This document shows positions 8,380 to 16,118 of a stretch of DNA of 64,000 nucleotides, one piece after another. The first letter of the stretch is position 1; the number at the start of each line of letters is the position of its first letter. Source of the stretch: Suilimivivens sp963638365 (lineage in GTDB: Bacteria; Bacillota; Clostridia; Lachnospirales; Lachnospiraceae); assembly GCA_963638365.1 (NCBI GenBank), contig CAVHRK010000072.1, positions 62,001 to 126,000 of the forward strand, read 5' to 3'. The position numbers were made by a program, and so were the translations under genes. Below the pieces are notes generated by a model that worked only from the letters and a program-made list of their open reading frames with translations, searched no databases and had not been told where the DNA came from.

Positions 8380-9376
8380 CTTTGGTTTCGTTCTCCGTGG
8401 TTGTTTCGATTTTTTCTGCTGTATCTGCTTCTTCGGCTGTTTCTTCCGTTGTTTCTGTTTCTTCGGACATTCTCTTTACGGCGTTTGCTGCCTGTGCAAT
8501 TCCTGTGTTTTTCTTTACCGGAGCCGCCTGTTTTTCTCTTTCTGTCATCACCAGAGCTGTTGCTCTCCGGTCAGCCTGTACGGTTTCCGGTTCTGCACGG
8601 TACAGCTTACTTACCTTCATGCAGATCAGGATTACCGCAGCAAGCAATACGCCCTCCAGAACAAGAAGTCCTACAAAGCTGCTTCCCAGATATCCGGATA
8701 AAATCACGGTAGCCGCATCCACCGCAAAGTGAATTCCAACGGCAATTCCGTAAAACTTCATCTGCTTTTCCTTCACGGCACGATATACCAGATAGGAAAG
8801 TGCAATCTGCAGCATCATGGCAGAAATCCGTTCCACTCCGGCAAAGAAGAACTGATAGGACGGAAGTGTCCAGAGTGCAGACAACCGATCAATCGTTACT
8901 GCGGTTGTGGCATCATCCAGTCCGGCAAAGAGACTCTCAAAATCATTCCCGTTAATCATCAATGCCACCATCAGGTTGCTGATATAGGATATTCCTACGA
9001 GCATGACTGCTTCGATTCCGCCATGTCCGACACCATACATCAGGGAATTTTCTTTCGTCAGGGACTTCTTCATATAAAGCCGCATGGCAAGGTAACGCCC
9101 GGTCTCCTCAAAAAGCCCTGCAGCAAGTCCGCCATATAAGCCATACAGCCAGATATTTCCGGTGATCACATCTCCGGTTGCCCCAAGCACCGCCTTATGC
9201 ATCACGGATTCGAGCACCAGCACAAAAAACGCAAAGGCTGCTGCACCGATCACGGCCGGATAGAGCTTGGCATGAAATTTCTTCACGACCAGAAAACACA
9301 GGAAAACCGGTCCTCCGATCGAAACAAACATGGTAAAAATAATCGCCAGAATGGTTAGGGTTGATACGTGATACAT
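8369..9376 (-). CDS. YhfC-family intramembrane metalloprotease
   Basis: This 335-aa protein has about eight membrane segments followed by a soluble acidic Thr/Glu-rich tail of ~45 residues. Motifs typical of the YhfC/PrsW-like glutamic-histidine metalloprotease group are present: GLFEETGRY (Glu90, Glu91), GVGHGGIEA (His118, Glu122) and HFAVDAA near residue 218. The enzymatic assignment is from the family; the substrate is unknown. GGAGAGGAG precedes the ATG. The terminator of tsf ends only about 25 bases upstream, so this gene must depend on read-through or on a promoter inside the terminator region. Its last 11 bases overlap the start of the CPBP protease gene. Confidence 0.8.
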   Translation of the reverse strand: MYHVSTLTILAIIFTMFVSIGGPVFLCFLVVKKFHAKLYPAVIGAAAFAFFVLVLESVMHKAVLGATGDVITGNIWLYGLYGGLAAGLFEETGRYLAMRLYMKKSLTKENSLMYGVGHGGIEAVMLVGISYISNLMVALMINGNDFESLFAGLDDATTAVTIDRLSALWTLPSYQFFFAGVERISAMMLQIALSYLVYRAVKEKQMKFYGIAVGIHFAVDAATVILSGYLGSSFVGLLVLEGVLLAAVILICMKVSKLYRAEPETVQADRRATALVMTEREKQAAPVKKNTGIAQAANAVKRMSEETETTEETAEEADTAEKIETTTENETKDGE

Positions 9377-9399
9377 TCTTTCTCCTCTCCAAAAATAAC

Positions 9400-9435
9400 A
9401 AGGACCGATTTGTCATTTCTGCAAAATCGGTCCTT
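9400..9435 (-). terminator. Rho-independent terminator of rpsB-tsf
   Basis: A perfect 12-bp stem (AAGGACCGATTT / AAATCGGTCCTT) with a 12-base loop is followed on the minus strand by GTTATTTTT. It lies 58 bases after the tsf stop and about 25 bases before the yhfC-like start. Confidence 0.88.
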
Positions 9436-9493
9436 TACTCTTTTATCTTATGCACAAATGCAGATATAACTGCTTCGAATTGTTCTATACAAC

Positions 9494-10432
9494 TTATAAA
9501 CCAGCCTGTGCTGCAACTTCCGCTGCGAAGTCATCAACCTTCTTCTCAAGGCCTTCACCGGTTTCAAAACGTACAAACTTCTTAACGGAAAGCTTTGCAC
9601 CATTTTCCTTGGCAACCTGTGCAAGGTACTGTGCTACGGTCTGCTTACCATCTTCTGCCTTAACATAAGGCTGCTCAAGAAGACATACTTCCTTTAATTC
9701 CTTATTCAGACGTCCAATAACAGCGCCTTCGATTACCTTCTCCGGCTTACCAGCCATCTTAGGATCGTTTGCGATCTGAGCCATAAGGATCTCTTTCTCA
9801 TGAGCCTTGTATTCTTCCGATACATCATCGGTAGATACATACTTCGGAGAAAGTGCTGCAATCTGCATTGCAACGTTGGTCATTGCTTCCTTAACTGCAT
9901 CGTTTACAACGTCGGTTTCAGCTTCTACGATAACACCGATACGTCCACCGCCATGTGTATAGGAAACCACACATCCGTTGTCAGCAACAACCTTCTCAAA
10001 TCTTCTGATGTTGAGGTTCTCACCGATCTTAGCGATCTGTGCAACTAATGCTTCCTTAACGGTAATGGAATTATCCTGATTCCACTTTTCAGCCATGAAT
10101 GCATCCATGTCTGCTGCGGAAGATTCTACTGCCTGATCTGCAACTGCTGCAACAAAGCTCTGGAATACTTCGTTCTTAGCAACGAAGTCTGTTTCGGAGT
10201 TTACTTCTACAACTGCTGCTGTCTTGTCATCCTTAAGTACAACCTTGCAAAGACCTTCTGCTGCAATTCTTCCGGCCTTCTTCTCAGCCTTAGCCTGACC
10301 ATTCTTACGAAGATATTCTACTGCTGCATCCATATCTCCATCGGTTTCGCCAAGTGCCTTCTTACAATCCATCATACCTGCTCCGGTAAGTTCTCTTAAG
10401 TCCTTAACCATTGCTGCTGTAATATTTGCCAT
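9494..10432 (-). CDS. tsf: elongation factor Ts
   Basis: EF-Ts recycles EF-Tu from the GDP to the GTP form. The 312-aa protein opens with the UBA-like domain (VKDLRELTGAGMMDCKKAL), followed by AEGLCKVV, NSETDFVAKNEVFQ and the two dimerisation subdomains, all standard. It starts 31 bases after the rpsB stop in the universal rpsB-tsf pair. A strong intrinsic terminator follows. The mRNA probably begins at the promoter at 11375-11403. Confidence 0.98.
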   Translation of the reverse strand: MANITAAMVKDLRELTGAGMMDCKKALGETDGDMDAAVEYLRKNGQAKAEKKAGRIAAEGLCKVVLKDDKTAAVVEVNSETDFVAKNEVFQSFVAAVADQAVESSAADMDAFMAEKWNQDNSITVKEALVAQIAKIGENLNIRRFEKVVADNGCVVSYTHGGGRIGVIVEAETDVVNDAVKEAMTNVAMQIAALSPKYVSTDDVSEEYKAHEKEILMAQIANDPKMAGKPEKVIEGAVIGRLNKELKEVCLLEQPYVKAEDGKQTVAQYLAQVAKENGAKLSVKKFVRFETGEGLEKKVDDFAAEVAAQAGL

Positions 10433-10463
10433 GTGTATATACCTGTCCTTTCCCTGAAATAAA

Positions 10464-11231
10464 TTATTCAGCGTCTGCTGCTACTTCTTCTACATCGGTA
10501 GCTTCTACTTCTGCATCAGCGTTTGCATCTGCTGCGGTAAGAGATTCCTCACCCTGGTTTGCTTCGATAACTGCATCAGCCATCTTGGAAACGATCAGCT
10601 TAACGGCTCTGATTGCATCATCATTACCAGGAATGATGTAATCCAGTTCTTCCGGATCACAGTTGGTATCGCCGATACCGATTAAGGTAATTCCAAGGGA
10701 ATGAGCTTCCTGTACACAGATTCTTTCCTTCTTAGGATCTACTACGAAGATTGCATCCGGAATTCTGGTCATGTTCTTGATACCACCAAGGTTCTTCTCA
10801 AGCTTTTCCCATTCCTTCTTTAATGCAATAACTTCCTTCTTGGGAAGAACATCAAAGGTTCCATCCTCGGACATGGTTTCAATTGCTCTTAATCTCTCGA
10901 TTCTGCTCTGGATGGTCTTGAAGTTGGTAAGCATACCACCTAACCATCTCTCATTTACATAGTACATTCCGCAACGCTCAGCTTCTGTCTTAACAGCATC
11001 CTGTGCCTGCTTCTTGGTACCAACGAAAAGAATGGTTCCGCCCTGTGCAGCAATTTCAAATACTGCTCTGTAAGCTTCATCTACCTTACCTACAGACTTC
11101 TGTAAGTCGATGATGTGAATACCATTTCTTTCGGTGAAGATGTAAGGAGCCATCTTAGGGTTCCATCTTCTTGTCTGATGTCCGAAATGAACACCTGCTT
11201 CGAGTAACTGCTTCATTGAAATAACGCTCAT
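10464..11231 (-). CDS. rpsB: 30S ribosomal protein S2
   Basis: S2 binds the 30S head/body junction and helps recruit S1 or the translation start region. The 255-aa protein begins MSVISMKQLLEAGVHFGHQ, the standard S2 start. An in-frame ATG 87 bases further upstream is rejected because the leader there folds into a hairpin and GGAGGT sits 7 bases before the chosen ATG at 11231. The C-terminal ~25 residues are an acidic Ala/Asp/Glu tail (TAADANADAEVEATDVEEV), longer than in many S2 proteins. A strong promoter, a structured leader and the tsf gene complete the transcript. Confidence 0.97.
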   Translation of the reverse strand: MSVISMKQLLEAGVHFGHQTRRWNPKMAPYIFTERNGIHIIDLQKSVGKVDEAYRAVFEIAAQGGTILFVGTKKQAQDAVKTEAERCGMYYVNERWLGGMLTNFKTIQSRIERLRAIETMSEDGTFDVLPKKEVIALKKEWEKLEKNLGGIKNMTRIPDAIFVVDPKKERICVQEAHSLGITLIGIGDTNCDPEELDYIIPGNDDAIRAVKLIVSKMADAVIEANQGEESLTAADANADAEVEATDVEEVAADAE

Positions 11232-11368
11232 GTTTCTTACCTCCATTTGGTTAGACTTCCGTATATTTTCATACTCTCGTACGCTGCAAACCTCCGAGCA
11301 TGAGGCACCATTCAGCAAAAATATACGTGATTAATAGTTTCTGCTGCGAAGCTTCTCGCAATCGCAAC
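11232..11368 (-). ncRNA. structured 5' leader of rpsB-tsf, possible autoregulatory element
   Basis: The leader runs about 137 bases from the predicted start site to the rpsB ATG. Bases 11318-11327 and 11260-11269 form a perfect 10-bp stem (minus strand CGTATATTTT / AAAATATACG) closing a 48-base loop. The loop has its own GC-rich pairing and a buried GGAGG. A smaller hairpin lies nearer the promoter. The fold is seen in sequence; regulation by S2 is only inferred by analogy with other ribosomal protein leaders. Confidence 0.5.
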
Positions 11369-11374
11369 GCTGAT

Positions 11375-11403
11375 ATTTTAGCATATTCTATATCAGATTG
11401 CAA
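11375..11403 (-). promoter_or_regulatory. sigma-A promoter of rpsB-tsf
   Basis: Minus-strand TTGCAA and TAAAAT are separated by 17 bases, and a TGC directly before the -10 gives an extended -10 element. It lies between the terminator of the fla/che operon and rpsB, with no other gene in between. Confidence 0.82.
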
Positions 11404-11442
11404 GCCTAATTTCCCCATAAATAAGGGATTTCCTATTAAGTC

Positions 11443-11476
11443 AAAAAGCTGCCGCGCCTACTGGCACAACAGCTTT
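11443..11476 (-). terminator. terminator at the end of the fla/che operon
   Basis: On the minus strand AAAGCTG pairs with CAGCTTT, and GTGCC with GGCGC inside, with a two-base mismatch between the two stems; five T's end the 3' arm. The stop codon of the MltG-like gene lies in the loop, so the hairpin overlaps the gene's last codons. Confidence 0.8.
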
Positions 11477-12108
11477 GCAATTTCTTCCCTGGTGGATCCC
11501 ATCGGGATTTTATGGACTCCTGCGCGGAGCTTCGTATGATATCCATTGTCACAAAGATAGGCGTCATATTCTGCCGCATCATCAATGAGACCGGACTGTT
11601 CTAACTTACTGCTGATGGCATAAGAGCCTTCGCCTGGATTTATCGTAATGTCCACAATTTCCTTTGTTTCTGCTGCTGTCCCGGTGCCAGCTTCCGGCGC
11701 TGCACTTGCCTCCGGTAATGCACTGACTTCCGGTATTGCACTGGCTGTTGGTTCAGCCCCCGGTGTCGGTTCTGCCGCATCCACAGCCGGTTCTGCACTT
11801 GTTTCCGGTTCCGCACTGGCACTCATGGTCGGTTCACTACTTACTTCCGGTTCTGCATCTGCTTTATCCGCTGTATCATCCTTAAGTTCCGGATCAGCAT
11901 CGGTTTCCGCCTCCTGCATCTCTTGCTCCTGCTGCGTAGCCGCTTCTGCTACAGTAACAGGTTCCTCCACCATACCAAGTGCTCTTGCCCGTTCTTTAAT
12001 TTCTTCATTACTCAATGTTTCTTTCCGACTGCCAAGTCCGATTCCGAGAATCAGGGAAGTGACAATAATGCCGACTCCCAGTCCTCTTAAATAATATTTC
12101 AAGTTCAT
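11458..12108 (-). CDS. membrane-anchored protein with MltG/YceG-like N-terminal subdomain, no catalytic domain
   Basis: The 216-aa protein has one membrane helix (about residues 8-27), a long low-complexity linker rich in Ala, Glu, Pro, Thr and Ser (residues ~50-145), and a C-terminal ~65-residue module. That module (ITINPGEGSYAISSKLEQSG, then LCDNGYHTKLRAGVHKI) looks like the small LysM-like subdomain that precedes the lytic transglycosylase domain in MltG. The catalytic YceG domain itself is missing, so enzymatic activity is not expected. It may bind wall glycan or a partner. It is the last gene of the fla/che operon, 9 bases after the DUF6115 gene, and its tail forms the operon terminator. 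Confidence 0.68.
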   Translation of the reverse strand: MNLKYYLRGLGVGIIVTSLILGIGLGSRKETLSNEEIKERARALGMVEEPVTVAEAATQQEQEMQEAETDADPELKDDTADKADAEPEVSSEPTMSASAEPETSAEPAVDAAEPTPGAEPTASAIPEVSALPEASAAPEAGTGTAAETKEIVDITINPGEGSYAISSKLEQSGLIDDAAEYDAYLCDNGYHTKLRAGVHKIPMGSTREEIAKLLCQ

Positions 12109-12117
12109 GGTGCTCTG

Positions 12118-13056
12118 TTACATCCCTTCAAACAAATCAATTACGAGCTTTACTTCTCCAATACCCAGTCCTAACTCCTTGGCAATTGCCATATTGGATT
12201 TTCCTGCTTTATGAAGCTCAAGGATCTTTTCATTACTGTTTCTGGCACCGCTCTTTCCCGCCTTATCTAAAGAAACAGCAACATCAGGCACTTCAGCCTC
12301 TGTCTTAGGCTTTGTGGTACGTTTCCTGGCTGCGGGCTTCGCTGCTGCCTTTTCCGTTGTTTTCTCCGCCATGCCTTTTCCCGCGGTCTCCTGCTCCTTC
12401 GAGGTGCTCTCCCGGTCTGTTTCCAGTACCGCCTGCGTTCTTGCTTTCGCTGTTGCTGCACTCTTCTTTGGTGTTTTCGGGGGTTCTGCCACTGTAACCT
12501 TTTCCGGTGCAAAAGCCCCGGACGCCCCAAACAGCTCAAACTCCGGCTGCTGCGGTACTTCCTGCTGCGCGGTCTGCACTTCCACAGATACCGGTTCCGG
12601 AGATACTTCCTGGGTAGTTAGTTCTCTAACATTGATTTCTGCATCCTTCACCGTCTGACGGACTTCCCTGGCGGTCTTCTCTACCTCAGTCACGGTATTT
12701 TTCAGATTCTCATGCTTGTCATTCAGCATATCATATAAAAATACCACTTCCTGATGATTCTTATTAATCTCACTAAGCACCGTATCCGAATACTCATTGA
12801 CAGCCATCATCTTTTCATTGGTCAGACGATCCATGCTGCGTTCCGTCTTCTCCATGGCATACGTAATGGTTTCATCCACAATATCCGTAATCTTCCCCTG
12901 TGCTTCCTCTACCTCTTTTTCTACAAGGTCATGAATTTTCTTTTCATCAATAACCGCCTCTTCTTTTCCGGAACGGTTTTTCCTTTCCGGAATCAGAAAG
13001 CTGCCGATAAAAATCACGATTCCCATGATAAGTAATATAATTTCCAATACTGACAT
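12118..13056 (-). CDS. DUF6115-type membrane protein, positional analogue of SwrB
   Basis: The 312-aa protein has an N-terminal membrane helix (residues ~2-20), a charged region likely to form coiled coil (~30-150), an Ala/Lys/Glu/Pro-rich linker (~150-260) and a conserved C-terminal helix-turn-helix-like segment (EKILELHKAGKSNMAIAKEL to the end, LVIDLFEGM). It sits between sigD and rpsB, the place taken by swrB (ylxL) in B. subtilis. It shares SwrB's layout of one membrane helix, coil and short C-terminal domain. SwrB promotes flagellar export apparatus assembly. Equivalence here is inference from position and architecture only. Confidence 0.7.
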   Translation of the reverse strand: MSVLEIILLIMGIVIFIGSFLIPERKNRSGKEEAVIDEKKIHDLVEKEVEEAQGKITDIVDETITYAMEKTERSMDRLTNEKMMAVNEYSDTVLSEINKNHQEVVFLYDMLNDKHENLKNTVTEVEKTAREVRQTVKDAEINVRELTTQEVSPEPVSVEVQTAQQEVPQQPEFELFGASGAFAPEKVTVAEPPKTPKKSAATAKARTQAVLETDRESTSKEQETAGKGMAEKTTEKAAAKPAARKRTTKPKTEAEVPDVAVSLDKAGKSGARNSNEKILELHKAGKSNMAIAKELGLGIGEVKLVIDLFEGM

Positions 13057-13074
13057 TTCTTTTCCTCACAGCCA

Positions 13075-13392
13075 CTATACCCGAATGTCAAAGCTGCCCT
13101 GTCCTTTCACAAAAACTTTGCCGTCTTTCTCCTCATCAGGATGTTTCCGGTGTTGTCCTCCGTCCCCGGCATAGGTTCCGTTTCCCTGCTCCTTGGCATC
13201 AAATTTTTTCTGCCGGTTTTCGGCCTGATCACTTTTGTTTACCTGATGCATCCTGTTCTCGACCTTCTGTTGTGTCTGACTTTGAAAGTTCGACTGGTCA
13301 ATCATTCCCTTGTGATCTTCATTCTGTTTAATATTGGTAAAATCCTGGGCACGTGTTACCTGTCCCTGGAGTTCCACACGACTGATCGTCAT
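13075..13392 (-). CDS. small hydrophilic protein of the flagellar operon, function unknown
   Basis: I do not recognise this protein of ~105 residues. It is very polar, rich in Gln, Lys, Asp and Asn, with no membrane segment and no clear fold signature. It has a central helical QQKVENRMHQVNKSDQAENR stretch and ends in GKVFVKGQGSFDIRV. I start it at ATG 13392, which has AGGTGA six bases upstream; an in-frame GTG three codons earlier overlaps that ribosome site. It lies 31 bases after fapA and 18 bases before the DUF6115 gene in the same orientation, so it is probably co-expressed with motility genes. Confidence 0.6.
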   Translation of the reverse strand: MTISRVELQGQVTRAQDFTNIKQNEDHKGMIDQSNFQSQTQQKVENRMHQVNKSDQAENRQKKFDAKEQGNGTYAGDGGQHRKHPDEEKDGKVFVKGQGSFDIRV

Positions 13393-13423
13393 TCCTGTCA
13401 CCTCGATAATTCAAATCCCTTTC

Positions 13424-15025
13424 CTATAAAGCAGTCATCTTCACATCCCCCTGCTGCTTCACGAACTTGCAGAACTTCATGGGGTTCTTTACGACCATGG
13501 AAACATCTCCGATACAGATCTTTGTTCCAGCAAAAACTTCACCGCTCACTTCCACCTTTGCATTGGAGCTTTCATCCAGAATCACCTGAAGACTCTCTAT
13601 CTCCTGAATACAGCTCTCCATTTCCTGTTTTCTGCGGTTTTCCTCCTGCAGCATTTCCTGGAAATATTTCATCTGATCCGGCTTTAATTTCACGCCCTGC
13701 TGGAGTTTCTGCACATTCGCGGTCAACACCGGATGACTGATTTCAATTGCTTTTTTATGCTCAACCACCAATTTCTGTAATTCCTGTATTCTCAATTTCA
13801 CAGACGGATCCGCGCCAACCTCTACAATGGTATCTGCGCCCATCGGGGAGCCTAACGTTTTCACACGGATTGCATTGGTCGCACTCACTCTTCCTCCGGT
13901 AATAAATCCCCTGCGTCCTGTAACATTGATTTCTGTGCCTGCCAGAACCCGGCTGTGCAGAATGGATTCTGTCGAAACATATCCCTTTGCACTTACGGTT
14001 GCATTCTCTATGAACTCGGCTACCACGTTGCCATTCGCAGCAAGTGTACCTCTTCCCATGCCATTCATGCCACGGGCAATGATAATATCTCCACCAGCCT
14101 CAACGACCGCACCTTCCACAACACCACGGACCTCTACGTTACCTTTGGCTTTGACAGAAAAGTTGGTTAAAACATTTCCGTTTACCTGGACACTGCCTTC
14201 ATATTCAATATCTCCGGTAGAAGTATCGACATTTTCCACTTCCAGGACATCGGAAACAAATACCTTGTTTTCTACCAGTGTGACATGTCCATCCACATCA
14301 GAAGTAATCTGCAGCCGGTCCGGGGACAATGTAATATTACGTCCGAATTCCAGACGTTTGCGCTTTACTTCTCTTGGTTTGATGATCTCTCCGTAAATGG
14401 TTGTGCCGTTATCTCCCGGATCTTCCGGATAAAGTCTGGCAAGTACCTCACCCTTCTTACAATGGCAGATCGTATTCAGATGAAAGAAATCCACGCTTCC
14501 ATCCTCACTTAAGGTCGGCTTGGCATGGAGATCGGTATTAAAGAAATACTTAATCTCCGCATCGGAACCGTTTCTTGCAGGAATTCCCGTTGCAACAATG
14601 AAATCCGTACAATATGCAGGATTCGCAAAGAACGCAGCGATTTCCTTTTCCTTAATTCCGAATGCAATTCCTTTTACCTTTAAATCCACAAGCAACTCCT
14701 GTGCCGTCATACGCTCCCCCTTCATGGAAGGCGGATAGAGCCGGACACTCGCTGTCATTTTGTCCTGTGCGACAGTAAGGCTGTAGCTCTCACGGATTTC
14801 CGGAATTAAATCCTTATTTACCAAAAACAGGAATTCATTCTTTGCAGCAGCCGCCGCATCCTGAATTCCTTTTGCCAAAAGTCCGGCATCATACAAAACG
14901 CCATGCCCGGACAGATAATCTGCAATTTCCTTTGCAGTCACTTCGCTTCCGCCCTCTTCAGGCTTAACGAGTTTAATAACTGTACCACTCCCTGTACACC
15001 CAATCTGAAAAAACCCGTTTCTCAC
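13424..15025 (-). CDS. fapA: FapA family (DUF342) flagellar assembly protein A
   Basis: The 533-aa protein shows the DUF342/FapA architecture: a variable N-terminal alpha/beta region, a glycine- and valine-rich right-handed beta-helix core (NVDTSTGDIEYEGSVQVNGN, VEVRGVVEGAVVEAGGDI, VSTESILHSRVLAGTEINV, around residues 230-390), a coiled coil (~400-480) and a short C-terminal strand region (AKVEVSGEVFAGTKICIGD). FapA in Vibrio vulnificus is known to affect flagellar assembly; the molecular job in Firmicutes is not established. It overlaps the sigD stop by four bases, so translation is coupled to the motility sigma factor. Confidence 0.88.
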   Translation of the reverse strand: MRNGFFQIGCTGSGTVIKLVKPEEGGSEVTAKEIADYLSGHGVLYDAGLLAKGIQDAAAAAKNEFLFLVNKDLIPEIRESYSLTVAQDKMTASVRLYPPSMKGERMTAQELLVDLKVKGIAFGIKEKEIAAFFANPAYCTDFIVATGIPARNGSDAEIKYFFNTDLHAKPTLSEDGSVDFFHLNTICHCKKGEVLARLYPEDPGDNGTTIYGEIIKPREVKRKRLEFGRNITLSPDRLQITSDVDGHVTLVENKVFVSDVLEVENVDTSTGDIEYEGSVQVNGNVLTNFSVKAKGNVEVRGVVEGAVVEAGGDIIIARGMNGMGRGTLAANGNVVAEFIENATVSAKGYVSTESILHSRVLAGTEINVTGRRGFITGGRVSATNAIRVKTLGSPMGADTIVEVGADPSVKLRIQELQKLVVEHKKAIEISHPVLTANVQKLQQGVKLKPDQMKYFQEMLQEENRRKQEMESCIQEIESLQVILDESSNAKVEVSGEVFAGTKICIGDVSMVVKNPMKFCKFVKQQGDVKMTAL

Positions 15026-15786
15026 GCTTTAAATACCCCCATATAACTTCCCATTTTCGCTTTCATCTTCTGCAATGCACGCGTATGTAACTGGGAAACT
15101 CTGGACTCAGAAACTTCCAGAACATTACTGATTTCTTTAAGTGTCAGATCTTCATAATAATACAAAAGTATAACCTTTTTCTCTTTTTCTGTCAGCAATT
15201 CCAGCGCCTGCCCCAAGACCTCCTTGAGTTCGCTCTTTTCAATCACTTCCTCCGGTTCCTCAAACCGGTTCTGCTTATGCTGCTCTGCCGGAATTTCACT
15301 TCCGGACTCCATGAATTCATTTAAAGAGACAACTCCTGTAATCTTCATCTGTGACTGCCAGTCTGCAAAATCCTCTGTACTGATTTCCAGTTTCTGTGCA
15401 ATCTCCTCATCTGTAGCAGTTCTTCCGGTTACCGTTTCGATTTCCTTCATTGCCGCTTCAATCTTCTTTTGTTTCTGCCGGATCGTTCTCGGGATCCAGT
15501 CCATCTTGCGGATCTGATCCAGAATAGAGCCACGGATCCGAAGGCTTGCATAGGTTTCAAACTTTACTTCCTTCATGCTGTCAAACTTATCAATGGCATC
15601 AATCAGACCGAAAATACCATAACTTACCAGATCATCATACTCAACATTATAGCCAAGATACATACTTAAGCGGCCTGCAACCAGCTTTACAAGAGGTGCA
15701 TACTCAAGAATCAGTTGTTCTCTGACTTCCGACGATTTTGTTGTTGCATATTCGCTCCAAAGCTTATCCTTATATGCTTCGTCCAT
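15022..15786 (-). CDS. sigD: RNA polymerase sigma factor for flagellar genes (sigma-28, FliA/WhiG family)
   Basis: The 254-aa sigma factor has region 2 (LILEYAPLVKLVAGRLSMYL, YDDLVSYGIFGLIDAIDKFD), region 3 (RIRGSILDQIRKMDWIPRTI) and region 4 (LTEKEKKVILLYYYEDLTLK, ISNVLEVSESRVSQLHTRAL). It directs RNA polymerase to late flagellar and chemotaxis genes such as flagellin. The start at ATG 15786 is chosen because GGAGGAGG immediately precedes it; an upstream TTG in frame lies over that ribosome site. The gene sits near the end of the fla/che operon as in B. subtilis. No flgM is in the window, so its anti-sigma factor must be elsewhere. Confidence 0.95.
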   Translation of the reverse strand: MDEAYKDKLWSEYATTKSSEVREQLILEYAPLVKLVAGRLSMYLGYNVEYDDLVSYGIFGLIDAIDKFDSMKEVKFETYASLRIRGSILDQIRKMDWIPRTIRQKQKKIEAAMKEIETVTGRTATDEEIAQKLEISTEDFADWQSQMKITGVVSLNEFMESGSEIPAEQHKQNRFEEPEEVIEKSELKEVLGQALELLTEKEKKVILLYYYEDLTLKEISNVLEVSESRVSQLHTRALQKMKAKMGSYMGVFKA

Positions 15787-15809
15787 AGCCTCCTCCAATG
15801 CATTTTATT

Positions 15810-16118
15810 TTATTCTGTATCCTGTTTGGAATCAGAATTTGTTTCTTCCTTTTCCACTGTGCCGTCTTCTTCCACAGCTTCCTTCTCAATCACTTCTCCC
15901 TCTTGTGCTTTTCTGGCAGCTTCTTCCTCTTCCTGTTTCTGTATAAACTGGTTGACTTTTTTCTGGATAAAGGCTCCTGTCAGATAAAAGAACAGCATCA
16001 CCAGTATAAGAATCAGTAAAAGCTGCTTTTTCTCATAATGATAATAAAACATCATCGTGCTGGCTATCAGTCCGGAAAGCAGCATAAGAAAGGGAGCCAG
16101 AAGTTTTAATTTTCTCAT
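15810..16118 (-). CDS. small two-helix membrane protein between cheD and sigD
   Basis: I do not recognise this 102-aa protein. Two hydrophobic helices (about residues 7-25 and 32-50) are followed by a highly charged coil-forming tail (FIQKQEEEEAARKAQEGEVI and on). The tail is probably cytoplasmic, given the positive residues after the second helix. Its ATG overlaps the cheD stop by four bases and sigD follows 23 bases later, so it is embedded in the motility operon. It could be a sigma-factor modulator, an assembly helper or a stator-related protein; sequence alone does not decide. Confidence 0.65.
   Translation of the reverse strand: MRKLKLLAPFLMLLSGLIASTMMFYYHYEKKQLLLILILVMLFFYLTGAFIQKKVNQFIQKQEEEEAARKAQEGEVIEKEAVEEDGTVEKEETNSDSKQDTE

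Noticed and set aside
11232..11318. N-terminally extended form of S2
   Set aside because: The extra 29 residues do not match S2, lack a ribosome site and cover the structured leader.
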